Shown here: positions 34,463 through 43,900 of the stretch, one piece after another
Numbering within the stretch: the stretch's first letter is position 1
Layout: each line of letters opens with the position of its first letter
NCBI GenBank assembly: GCA_020439995.1
Contig: JAGROY010000147.1
Location: 1 to 56,049, forward strand
Source: Verrucomicrobiia bacterium
GTDB lineage: Bacteria > Verrucomicrobiota > Verrucomicrobiia > Verrucomicrobiales > DEV007
Length of the DNA: 56,049 nucleotides
Direction of reading: 5' to 3'
The notes under the pieces: generated by a model
What the model was told of the DNA's origin: nothing
What the model saw: only the letters and a program-made list of their open reading frames with translations
Databases searched by the model: none
Made by a program: the position numbers and the translations under genes

Positions 34463-36346
34463 ATGGACAGTGAGGAGCGCAAGCGGATTCAGTGGGTGAT
34501 GGCTCGAGCAGTGGCGGCGGGCGTTGGGTTTGTTGTGGCTTTTTTCTATGGCGCTCCGCAGCGGTTGACGGATGCCACGGTGGAGTCAATCCGGCATCCC
34601 GTTTCCCGTGAGTCGCCGGTTGATCGTAGCTCGTCGCTTGTCGCGCCTGGGATGCTTGCGTTTGCTCCTCAGCTTGCGGGGCTGGAAGATGCGGATGTGT
34701 CAGAGATGCCATTGTTGATCAGTGGTGCGGAGGAGCTTCCTTGGGAGCAACGCAACCTCGCTATCCAGTTCATCCTTACCCGCTGGCTGGAGCTTGATCC
34801 GCAGGGGGCGCTGGCGTATTGCGGCAGCGAAGAGGCCCGGTCGAAGCATCAGCATATCCAGAACTTCCTGTTTCGAGAATGGGCGGGTATGGATCCTGAG
34901 GCTGCACTGGCCGGATGGCTGACACTACCTGTGGACACTCTGCGAAAATGGGCTGCTGAGGGCCTGTTGCTCGGCCTTTCACGGCATGGGCCGGAAGTGT
35001 ATTTGCAGTTTCTGGTCCGTCTACCGGAGGATGCGGTGCCATCGGCTGTCGGTCTCGATCGGATGTTTGAAATGCTGACTGCTGAAAATCGTGAGAGTGC
35101 CCTGCTGCGGGCGCTCTCACTGCCTGAAAAATTTCAGCCGGACGCGTTTGCCGGAATCGCGCGCGACTGGATAGAGAGCGACTCGGAGGCCGCCCTGGCG
35201 TGGGCAGATCAATTGACCGCCGGCAATCCCCGCGACAGCGCATTCTCTGCCATTCTCAATTCGGGCTGGGCTCACCATCATCCCGAAGAGGCGGGGCCGT
35301 TGTTTCAAAATCTCACCAACACCTACCGCACTTCGCCCCGACCGATCATTCTAAAACTACTGGAGTCCGATCCCTTGAAGGCAGCGGACTGGGCCAGTCG
35401 CTATCTCTCCTACCGGCAAATCTCCGAACACGTTCGCCGCGACATTGTCCCGGCCATGATGAAAACTGATCCCGCCATGATCGGAGAACTCGTGTCGACT
35501 CTTGCTCAGGGTGAAAATGGTATCGATCTCGCCAGCGCGGCTTTTTGGGATCTGAAATCCGGTCATAGCGAGGCGTTCGCGGCTTTGGCAAATTATCCTG
35601 ATGACGAAATTCGGCTGGGGGCTTTCCGAGGTGTTATCTCATCCTGGGATTTTGACGCCGCTGCCGCTGCCATCGAGTCACTCCCTGCGGCCGCTCGAGA
35701 GGCACTGCTGCCTGAGTTGGCAGAGGCAGCGATGCCCGGGCTCGATCCAGCAGAGAAAAGTTCGCGATTGCTTGATTACATTGCCAATAACGCCGCCAGC
35801 GGTTCGTCCTCGCGTGCTGCGCTGATCGCAAATGTGGCCAGTGACTTCATAAAATCCGATCCCGCCGCAGTTGCCGAACTCCTGCAGAAGTATCCGGAGG
35901 CAATCGCTTCCAAACAGCGGGACATCGTTCTCGAATTGGTGGGTGGTTGGGCAGACACGAACCAGCAACCCCTTGAAGCTGCTGCCTGGGCCGCCACGCT
36001 GAGTGAGCCAGAACAAAGGGAGTCCGCATTCGCCGCCATCGCGAGAATCTACGCCGAGTCCGACAGCGCCGCTGCATCACAATGGCTGACGACACTTCCG
36101 CTTGAGGGCACGGTAAGGGACAAGGCGATCGCCGCCTTCAGTGAAACGATCCGCGAACGCGACCCGGAAGCTGGTATCGCCTGGGCCGGTACGATTACCG
36201 ATCCGGCGCTGCGTTCGACTACAATGGGAATGTTAGTAGATCAGCTGGGCTGGGATGATCCTGCTTCTGCACGACATTTCATTGAGTCTGCCGCCATCGA
36301 AGAACGTGACCGCCAGGTTTTGCTGGAAAGGATCGAACACCCATGA
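34463..36346 (+). CDS. Membrane-anchored helical-repeat protein, paralogue A
   Basis: A 627-residue protein with one N-terminal membrane segment (RAVAAGVGFVVAFFYGA) and otherwise a long series of ~35-45-residue helical repeats. The repeat core reads roughly W-A-x2-D-P-x-A-A-x2-W-A-x3-P, for example EWAGMDPEAALAGW, DWIESDSEAALAWADQL, DWASRYLS and IRERDPEAGIAWAGTI. About a dozen copies are visible. It is not a match to TPR or HEAT that I can name; an alpha-solenoid scaffold on the outer face of the inner membrane is inferred. Its stop overlaps the start of the next gene in ATGA, so the two are translated together, and the second gene is a diverged paralogue. Confidence 0.85.
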   Translation: MDSEERKRIQWVMARAVAAGVGFVVAFFYGAPQRLTDATVESIRHPVSRESPVDRSSSLVAPGMLAFAPQLAGLEDADVSEMPLLISGAEELPWEQRNLAIQFILTRWLELDPQGALAYCGSEEARSKHQHIQNFLFREWAGMDPEAALAGWLTLPVDTLRKWAAEGLLLGLSRHGPEVYLQFLVRLPEDAVPSAVGLDRMFEMLTAENRESALLRALSLPEKFQPDAFAGIARDWIESDSEAALAWADQLTAGNPRDSAFSAILNSGWAHHHPEEAGPLFQNLTNTYRTSPRPIILKLLESDPLKAADWASRYLSYRQISEHVRRDIVPAMMKTDPAMIGELVSTLAQGENGIDLASAAFWDLKSGHSEAFAALANYPDDEIRLGAFRGVISSWDFDAAAAAIESLPAAAREALLPELAEAAMPGLDPAEKSSRLLDYIANNAASGSSSRAALIANVASDFIKSDPAAVAELLQKYPEAIASKQRDIVLELVGGWADTNQQPLEAAAWAATLSEPEQRESAFAAIARIYAESDSAAASQWLTTLPLEGTVRDKAIAAFSETIRERDPEAGIAWAGTITDPALRSTTMGMLVDQLGWDDPASARHFIESAAIEERDRQVLLERIEHP

Positions 36347-37947
36347 ATGCCCTTCGTTTTGTTCTTCCACTTATCGCATACTGCTGCATCGGAGCGGTTG
36401 CGGGTGGTTTTGTGACCGACTGGCGATCTAGCGGGCCTTCTCGTGCCGCCTCATTTCCCAGCATGTCGGATGCCGTAGGAGTGCAATCCAAAGATGAAGA
36501 TCTGCTTGATGAGGGGCGCGAAATTCTTGCCGAAAATGCACCGTTTCGGCGTCGACTGCGGCTCTACAAGTTGGTGCAAAAGGCGAACCTGCACACTTTG
36601 CCCGAGCTGCTTGAATCGTGCCCCGAGGATGTACTTTCGCGGCAAATGATTGCAACTCGCTGGGCCGCGCTCGATCCGCTCGGCCTCGCCGAATATCTTG
36701 ATGCTGACATTAATCGCTACGATTGGTCCACGGAACTGGCCCTCTTTGAAACATGGGCTACCACCGATCCTGAAGTTGCATGGGACTACGTGCGGGAACA
36801 CCCGGGCTATCGGCGCACCAACTATCGGGCACAGGCTGCTATGGAATCGATCCTCCATCACGATCTTGAAGCAGGAATGCGATTGATCGCCCAACATCCT
36901 GATAGTCTCGAATCCATCGGCTGGAATCGTTTTAAGGGCGATCCTGCGCGCGCTGCGCAATTGATAGCCGATTTGCCTGAGTGCACGTTCAAGGAGAGTT
37001 CGCTGCCAAAAATGATTGCCGCATGGTCGGAGCAGGATTCGCAGGCCGCAGTTGATTGGGTTGACCAAAACAGCAACGCATCCGAACGGGAGCAGAACTT
37101 TGCCTGGGTATTCGATGGCATCATCGCTTCCGACTTGCCTCTGGCGATGGAAATCTTTGAGCAATCGGAAAATCGCGAACTGCGCACCGACTATGCCGAG
37201 AACATTGCCATCTCTCTGGCTCAGCAGGATCCAGTATCCGCAATGGACTGGATCAGCAAGAACCTCAGCGGTAATGATCGCAAAGTTGCCTTGTCCAGCG
37301 CGGTGGACGCCATCGGCGACAAAGATCCACTGCTTGCTGCCGAATTGATTGCCACCCTGCCATCCGAATTTCGGCCTGTGAATTCGGTTGCTCGCCAGCT
37401 ATACGGAAAGGATCCAGATGCTGCGCTGCAATGGATAGCCGAGCTTGAAAGTCAGTCCGAACAGCGGGGCGCTTTCGGAATGCTTGGGAATGAGATCTTT
37501 CATTCGCAGTCAGCCGAGTCTCTGGTCGAACTACTCAAGTTGAACCCTGACAATGCCACCATGAGTGCCATGGCTGTCGAAATTGCACACAGTTTCCCCG
37601 GTGCTGATGGTCTTCGCTGGGCGGAGCAACTTCCCCCCGTGCACGGCCAGCAAATGACCCGGGAGCTTTTCATGAACTGGGCGAACACGGCACCGGACTC
37701 CGCCATCGAGACCCTCGCAGCGGGGCGGGTGCCCGATCACCTTCGCACCACGGCACTGTCAGGATTCGCAGCCGTCTACTTCCGCGACGAGCCAGCCGCC
37801 GCCACAGAATGGGCCAAAGGAATGCTGTCCATGCCGGGGAACGGGAACAGCGGTGATCTCGTCACGATTCGCCGCGCGATCCGTATCGCAGAGATGCCCG
37901 TGTCTGCCCGGGCTGCGGCACTGGCTGCGCTTCCAGTACCGCAATGA
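36343..37947 (+). CDS. Membrane-anchored helical-repeat protein, paralogue B
   Basis: A 534-residue protein starting in the ATGA overlap with paralogue A. It has an N-terminal signal anchor (FVLPLIAYCCIGAVAGGFV) and then the same type of helical repeat: TRWAALDPLGLAEYL, TWATTDPEVAWDYV, AWSEQDSQAAVDWVDQN, SLAQQDPVSAMDWISKN, NWANTAPDSAIETL. Overall identity to A is low, so the duplication is old while the coupling is kept. This favours a two-subunit complex. No enzyme motif is present. The gene is followed by 67 non-coding bases and then a zinc-ribbon membrane protein. Confidence 0.85.
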   Translation: MNALRFVLPLIAYCCIGAVAGGFVTDWRSSGPSRAASFPSMSDAVGVQSKDEDLLDEGREILAENAPFRRRLRLYKLVQKANLHTLPELLESCPEDVLSRQMIATRWAALDPLGLAEYLDADINRYDWSTELALFETWATTDPEVAWDYVREHPGYRRTNYRAQAAMESILHHDLEAGMRLIAQHPDSLESIGWNRFKGDPARAAQLIADLPECTFKESSLPKMIAAWSEQDSQAAVDWVDQNSNASEREQNFAWVFDGIIASDLPLAMEIFEQSENRELRTDYAENIAISLAQQDPVSAMDWISKNLSGNDRKVALSSAVDAIGDKDPLLAAELIATLPSEFRPVNSVARQLYGKDPDAALQWIAELESQSEQRGAFGMLGNEIFHSQSAESLVELLKLNPDNATMSAMAVEIAHSFPGADGLRWAEQLPPVHGQQMTRELFMNWANTAPDSAIETLAAGRVPDHLRTTALSGFAAVYFRDEPAAATEWAKGMLSMPGNGNSGDLVTIRRAIRIAEMPVSARAAALAALPVPQ

Positions 37948-38014
37948 AGCGGTGGCTCAGGTGTAGCGAAATCATTCGCAGGAAAATCGCTTCAGATTAC
38001 TGTGCAGGGTGAAA

Positions 38015-38638
38015 ATGGGCGACCATCAGTGTATCGAATGCCGTGGCAACTTTTCCGCAGATGAGTTGCTGAGCTACGGCGAGCATACGGTCTGTCCTCA
38101 GTGCAAGGAGCGGCTCCTCGACAAATTGAAACAAGGACTACCTGCTGGGGCCGGGCCATGGAGTCACAGAAGAATGTTCAACGGTCCGCTCATCGTGTTC
38201 CCCCGTGGCCGGTTTCGATTTCCCTCCCGCTGCCTCAAGTGCAACGCGCCCGCGACTCACAGTGTCAATCGCGTGCTGCGGTGGTCGCCATCGTTTCACT
38301 TCGTGGCGAGTATGGACGGTTTCGGGCAATTGGCTCGTCTTCCTCTTTGTGATGAGCATCAGAAGCGCTGTGAGAAGTTTTATCGTTGGCGGTATCTCGT
38401 CGTCGCTGCCGTGGTGATCCTGGCGGGAACAACGGTGATTGTCCTTATCGATAGCGGATTAAGGTTTCGCCACATTGTCATTGTCATGTTTGGCGCAATC
38501 AATGCCGCAATCTTTTCCTGCCGGGCGCTGATGGGGTGGTGGAATGTGCTGCGGGTCAAGCGTATGGACGATGACTACATCTACGCGGAAGGCGCTGGGC
38601 GTGCTTACAGGGAGAGCCTGGTTTCGTTCCGCAAGTGA
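38015..38638 (+). CDS. Zinc-ribbon membrane protein of unknown function
   Basis: A 207-residue protein from ATG 38015; a GTG at 38009 would add two residues. The N terminus holds a zinc-ribbon-like set (HQCIECRG, then VCPQCKERLL), and a second Cys pair (CLKCNAPATHSV) follows near residue 75. Two membrane helices lie in the second half (YLVVAAVVILAGTTVIVLI and HIVIVMFGAINAAIFSC), and a short soluble tail follows. No named family is recognised. It lies upstream of hflK on the same strand but 91 bp away, so it may or may not share the transcript. Confidence 0.75.
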   Translation: MGDHQCIECRGNFSADELLSYGEHTVCPQCKERLLDKLKQGLPAGAGPWSHRRMFNGPLIVFPRGRFRFPSRCLKCNAPATHSVNRVLRWSPSFHFVASMDGFGQLARLPLCDEHQKRCEKFYRWRYLVVAAVVILAGTTVIVLIDSGLRFRHIVIVMFGAINAAIFSCRALMGWWNVLRVKRMDDDYIYAEGAGRAYRESLVSFRK

Positions 38639-38729
38639 TCAGAGCGAAACAAGTCCCTGATACGAGCTGACTACGAATAGGACCGGTCCGCTTTGACAAA
38701 GGGAACGGTGGAGTGCACCGTCGAGCATT

Positions 38730-39716
38730 ATGGCGAATCAAGATTTCCCAGATTTTTCCCGTGGCGTGAGTATGCCGGACTTTGATGGCAAGAAAATTGT
38801 CGGAGTGATGGTGCTGGCGGCCCTCGTGCTCGGAGGATGGTCCAGTTTCTACACCGTGCCGGCTGAGGCCGAGGGGGTGGTGCTCCGCTTTGGCAAGTAT
38901 CTGAAAACCACTGAGCCAGGGCTGCGGTTCAAGATCCCGTTCAATATCGATCGCGTCGCGGTTGTTCCCGTGCGGCGGCAGCTGAAACAGGAATTTGGCT
39001 TTGCGACAGCGGGCCTCACAGATCCCTCGCAGGCGACCGACACTGCCGAGCAGGCGGAAGAGAAATCGATGGTCACGGGTGACTTGAACGCGGCGCTGGT
39101 CGAGTGGGTCATCCAGTACCGGATCAATGATCCCAAGGACTTTCTGTTCAACGTGCGCAATCCTAAGGAGACGCTGCGTGATGTTTCGGAATCGGTGATG
39201 CGGGAAGTGGTGGGCGATCGCACGGTGGACGAGGTGATCACGATCGGGCGTCAGGAAATCGAATCTGAAGCGCTGGCGAAGCTGCGCGACATTGTTCTCA
39301 AATACAAAATGGGGTTGGGCATCGATCAGGTGCAGTTGAAGGACGTGAACCCGCCACGGCCGGTGCAGCCGTCATTTGACGAAGTGAACAACGCCAAGCA
39401 GCAGCGGGAGGAGCAGATCAACGTGGCCACCGGCGAATACTACAAGGAAGTGCCTAAAGCGAAAGGCGAGGCCGACCAGAAGATTCGTGCAGCGGAAGGA
39501 TACGCCTCTAAGCGCATCAATGAGGCGCAGGGAGATGTCGCCCGGTTCAACGCAATTCTTGAGGAATACTTAAAAGCACCGGACGTCACGAAACGGCGAA
39601 TCTATCTGGAGACCATGACCAAAGTGATGCCACAGCTCGGCAGCAAGATCATCATCGACGAGGAAGCCAAACAGATACTGCCATTGCTCAACTTGTCAGA
39701 AGGAGGAAAGAAGTAA
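38730..39716 (+). CDS. hflK: HflK, SPFH-domain modulator of FtsH
   Basis: A 328-residue protein with one N-terminal membrane helix (IVGVMVLAALVLGGWSSFY) directly followed by the SPFH/band-7 domain (TVPAEAEGVVLRFGKYLKT, GLRFKIPFNIDRV). The later region AALVEWVIQYRINDPKDFLFNV and the coiled coil rich in AKGEADQKIRAAEGYASKRINEAQ are typical of HflK. With HflC it forms a large periplasm-facing cage around FtsH that limits access to membrane substrates. It lacks the Gly-rich N-terminal tail of the E. coli protein. Its TAATG end overlaps the hflC start by one base. Confidence 0.95.
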   Translation: MANQDFPDFSRGVSMPDFDGKKIVGVMVLAALVLGGWSSFYTVPAEAEGVVLRFGKYLKTTEPGLRFKIPFNIDRVAVVPVRRQLKQEFGFATAGLTDPSQATDTAEQAEEKSMVTGDLNAALVEWVIQYRINDPKDFLFNVRNPKETLRDVSESVMREVVGDRTVDEVITIGRQEIESEALAKLRDIVLKYKMGLGIDQVQLKDVNPPRPVQPSFDEVNNAKQQREEQINVATGEYYKEVPKAKGEADQKIRAAEGYASKRINEAQGDVARFNAILEEYLKAPDVTKRRIYLETMTKVMPQLGSKIIIDEEAKQILPLLNLSEGGKK

Positions 39717-40786
39717 TGAAGACTATTGGACTACTCGGATTTGTGGCGATCATCATCGCAGCGATTGTCGTCTCAGGCTCGGCGTTCTACACCACGGACG
39801 AGACGCAGCAGGCAATTATCACTCAATTTGGAAAGCCAATCGGGAAGCCGGTAACGGAAGCCGGTCTGCATTTTAAGAAGCCATTCGTCGAGGAGGCAAC
39901 GATGATCGACAAGAGGGTGCTGGAGTGGGATGGACTGCCTAGCAGCATGCCTACGAAGGACAAGGTTTACATTGTGGTCGATACCTTTGCCAGGTGGCAG
40001 ATCACAGATGCGCTACAGTTCTATGAGAGGCTGCGTGACGAGCGCAGTGCGATGTCCAGGCTGGACGACATTCTAGGTAGCGAAACCCGCAACACCGTTG
40101 CAAAGCACGAGTTCATCGAAATCGTGCGCACTACTAAGGAACGTGAGGCGGTTCTCATTGAGGAATTAGAGGAGGGGGCCGACGTCGGTGGAGCGGCTGG
40201 TCTGGTTCCGATCCAGAGAGGGCGCACGGCTCTCGAGATGGAGATCTTTGCTGCGGCGAAGGACAAGCTGGCAGACTTTGGCATCGTGCTGCTGGATATC
40301 CGCTTGAAGCGAATCAATTACAATCAGGCGGTGAGCCAGAATATCTACAAGCGGATGATCAGTGAGCGGCAGCAGATTGCTGAGCGCTTCCGCTCGGAGG
40401 GAGCCGGTGAAGCGGCCCGTATTAAAGGTAACAAGGAGCGGGATTTGCAGCGGATCGAGTCCGAAGCCTACAAGAAAATTCAGGAGATCCAGGGTGCTGC
40501 GGATGCCCAGGCATCGCAGATTTATGCTGACGCCTACAATCAAAGTCCTGCAGCGGTCGACTTCTATCGTTTTCAGAAGACGATGGAGAGCTACGAGCAA
40601 ATTATAAGCAGCGACACAACATTGATCCTTTCGACCGACAGCGATGTCTTCAGCATGTTGAAAACGATCGAAGGCGACCTGCCGATTCCCGTGAAGTCCG
40701 ACGCATCCGTACGGCCAGCCCGTCCCGTCGTTCCTGCAACGCCACCGCCGTCTCAACCGCTGGAGCTTTCGCCCTTCGGGCAGTAA
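39716..40786 (+). CDS. hflC: HflC, SPFH-domain modulator of FtsH
   Basis: A 356-residue partner of HflK with an N-terminal membrane helix (LGFVAIIIAAIVVSGSAFYTT) and band-7 domain (TDETQQAIITQFGKPIGKPVTEAGLHFKKPF). YIVVDTFARWQITDALQFYERL and the coiled-coil segment ISERQQIAERFRSEGAGEAARI are family signatures. A clear Shine-Dalgarno AGGAGG at 39701-39706 sits nine bases before the ATG, unusual in this window, and the start overlaps the hflK stop, so the two are translationally coupled. The C terminus is Pro-rich and about 20 residues longer than in E. coli. Confidence 0.95.
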   Translation: MKTIGLLGFVAIIIAAIVVSGSAFYTTDETQQAIITQFGKPIGKPVTEAGLHFKKPFVEEATMIDKRVLEWDGLPSSMPTKDKVYIVVDTFARWQITDALQFYERLRDERSAMSRLDDILGSETRNTVAKHEFIEIVRTTKEREAVLIEELEEGADVGGAAGLVPIQRGRTALEMEIFAAAKDKLADFGIVLLDIRLKRINYNQAVSQNIYKRMISERQQIAERFRSEGAGEAARIKGNKERDLQRIESEAYKKIQEIQGAADAQASQIYADAYNQSPAAVDFYRFQKTMESYEQIISSDTTLILSTDSDVFSMLKTIEGDLPIPVKSDASVRPARPVVPATPPPSQPLELSPFGQ

Positions 40787-40787
40787 A

Positions 40788-40849
40788 GTAGTTTGAGCTC
40801 TAGCTCAATATTCTTCAAGTTCTTGAGATCGAGCTAAAGCTCGAACTAC
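40788..40849. repeat. REP-like inverted repeat after hflC
   Basis: GTAGTTTGAGCT (40788-40799) and AGCTCGAACTAC (40838-40849) are inverted with one mismatch. Each arm also contains its own small palindrome (TTGAGCT-CT-AGCTCAA and CGAGCT-AA-AGCTCG). It lies just after the hflC stop and could act as a terminator or be a dispersed REP-type element. Confidence 0.6.
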
Positions 40850-40929
40850 GTTGCTGCAGTCATTTGGACATTCGGGGCTTGAGGTTGTTCGCCCGGGGCT
40901 CTATCAATTACGGTTGTTTTCCCCGAAAA

Positions 40930-43900
40930 ATGCAGCTCGTCCGAAACTTCCTCCTCCTATCCGCTGTCTGTGCTCTTCTGAGTGCTTGTGACAAAGGTGC
41001 CGCGCCCAGTGCGACCGCGACCGCTGCTCAGGAGGCGGTTTCTTCCACCGCATCTGTCTCCCAGGCCAAAGGTGCTTCGGAGCCCGAGGTTGCTGTGGAG
41101 GCTGATATCGTGACTGCTCCCGGGCTGCAGAATATGGAGCTGTTTTCGCTGCTCGCGGATTCTTACGGGCGTATCGATCCCGCCAAGGACGGATGGGATT
41201 CTGAAGCCTTCAGTGCCGCTGCGAACGGCCAGTTGCAACGCCTTGCCAAGTACTTTGAGGACATGGCTGCGGAAGCGTTTCCCGATGGGCTGGCAAGCGA
41301 TCAGTTCGTTTCCAGCGAACTGCGGCCCGCTGAGCAGTCGACGGTTTTTGATGATGGTTCGCTGAAGGTAACGAGAGCGGTGATCAGTGGCAGCGCGCTT
41401 GTTCATAAAGGCATAGCCGGGATCGATGCTGCGTTGAGCGGTTATCTTGCTGCTTTGGGCGAAGGTGCGGTTCACCCTCACTTGAAGTTAAAGCTCTTTA
41501 AAGTGGATGCCAACCGCACTGAGGTTATCGCACAGGCAACGGCCGAGCAGGGAGGTGGGCGTGTGCAATTGGATGCCAACTGGGTTTGCGCCTGGGATAC
41601 ATCAACGGCTGGAGGAAGTGATCCTCTGCTCGTCAGCATCGATGTGCTGAAGCATTCCGAGACGCGCTACAGCGGGAGTTCAGAAAGCAATTCACTGTTT
41701 CAGGATTGCACTGAGGCGGTGCTTGGGAAGACGGATTCCTACAGACAGCAGCTCCTGCACAGCACTGACTACTGGCGACTGCGCATTCAGCGGGATATCG
41801 GTCTGGATGTGGTCGCGAATCATGGTCTGGCGGTGGGTGATGTGAATGGTGACTTGCTCGATGACCTCTACATTTGTCAGCAGGGAGGGCTGCCGAACCG
41901 GCTCTACATTCAGCAGCCCGATGGATCCCTACGGGATGCCACAGATTCCAGCGGGACTGGCTGGCTGGATTATTGCGCCAGTGCTCTTTTCGTTGATTTC
42001 GACAATGATGGCGACCGCGATCTGGCGGTGGGGCAGGAATCCAGGCTCTTGTTGATGGAGAACGATGGAACGGGAAAATTTCAACTCAGCTTTGGCATCA
42101 GCTCCCGGTCGCAGACCTTCTCCATCGCTGCTGCAGACTATGACGCGGATGGTGATGTTGACCTGTTTGCCTGTGGTTACAATCCCTTTGGAGGAAGTGT
42201 GAGACGTGGTGCCATGGGGCAGCCGATGCCCTACCACGATGCGCAGAACGGAGGCCCTAACATGTTACTCAGAAACGACGGCAACTGGGAATTCAATGAT
42301 GCTACGGAAGAATCTGGTCTAGAGCACAACAACAACCGCTACGCTTTTGCCGCCGCGTTTGAAGACTATGACAATGACGGGAATATCGATCTCTACGTCG
42401 CCAACGACTACGGTCGGAATAATCTCTACAGGCAGGACAACGGGAAGTTTACCGACGTCGCGGACGAGCTGGGTGTGGAGGACATGTCGAGTGGAATGTC
42501 CGTGTCATGGGCGGACGTGAATCACGATGGATTCATGGACTTGTACGTGAGCAATATGTTCTCTGCTGCCGGGAACCGCATCACCTACCAACGCCAGTTC
42601 AAGGACGATCTCAATGAGAACACGCGCCAGATTTTTCAGCGTCACGCACGGGGGAACAGCCTGTTCATGTCCGACACAAAGGGAGGGTTTAAGGATATGA
42701 GTGTCGCTGCCGGGGTGACCATGGGACGCTGGGCCTGGAGTTCGCGCTTTGTTGATTTCAACAACGATGGCTGGGAGGACATCGTCGTGGCCAATGGCTT
42801 CATCAGCACTGAAGACAACAGCGATTTGTGAAGTGTCTACTGGCGGCAGGTCGTGTCGCAATCACCGGTGGACAACTTCAGTCCTGAGAACGTTCTGCGC
42901 TACGAGCAGGGGTGGAAAGCGCTCAATCGTTTGCTGCACGAAGACAGATCTTTCAGCGGGCACGAGAAGAACTGCGCCTATCTTAACACAGGTGGTGGAA
43001 ACTTTGCCGATGCCTCCTTTGCCACCGGGCTGAACTTCCCAGATGACGGGCGCGGCGTGGCACTGGTCGACTGGGACTTCGATGGCGATCTCGATTTCTG
43101 GACGACGAACAGGACGGCACCACGAGTGCGCTTCATGAAGAACACAACCGCGCCGGGCAAGGCATTCGTCACCGTGCGATTGGAGGGCAATGGCAAAACG
43201 ACGAATCGTGATGCCATCGGCGCGCGTCTGCGTCTGTTTATCAAAGGCGAAGCGGCCCCTCGTGTCCGCTCATTACGCACGAGCGAAGGCTTCCTCAGCA
43301 TGTCGAGCAACTGGATCCATTTTGGGCTTGGGAAAGCAACTGCGATTGATCGCCTGGAGGTAGACTGGCCCGGCGGTTCTACGGAAACCGTTACCGGCGT
43401 GGAGCCGGGACAATTCTATCTGGTCCGCCAAGGCACCGGAATCCCAGAGCGCTGGACGCGACCAGCTGGGATTGCGCCTCTGGCTGCGTCCGAACCTGAG
43501 CTGCCACAGGAATCGGATACGTCGCGAGCATTTCTCGCTGCCCGGCTACAGTGTCCAGTACTTCCGATTAAAGAAAATGGTACCGCGCGTGAACTCGACA
43601 AAGAGCTGAACGGCCCTGTCTTAATCAATCTCTGGGCCAGCTGGTGTGCACCGTGTATCGCGGAACTGTCTGAGTGGAGTCGCGAGGCGGACAGGATAAC
43701 CGCCAGCGGTCTGCGTATCATCGCGCTGAACACCGATTCGCTTGATCCTGATATGGGGAAGGAGGGGGAAGCCGCTGCCCTGCTCAAAAAGGTGAATTTT
43801 CCGTTCGATCACTTCGATGCGCAGGAGCAAGCGGTGCAGAACCTGAACTTGCTCCAGCGCGCTGTGCTCGACCGCTGGCTGCCGCTGCCGGTGCCATCCA

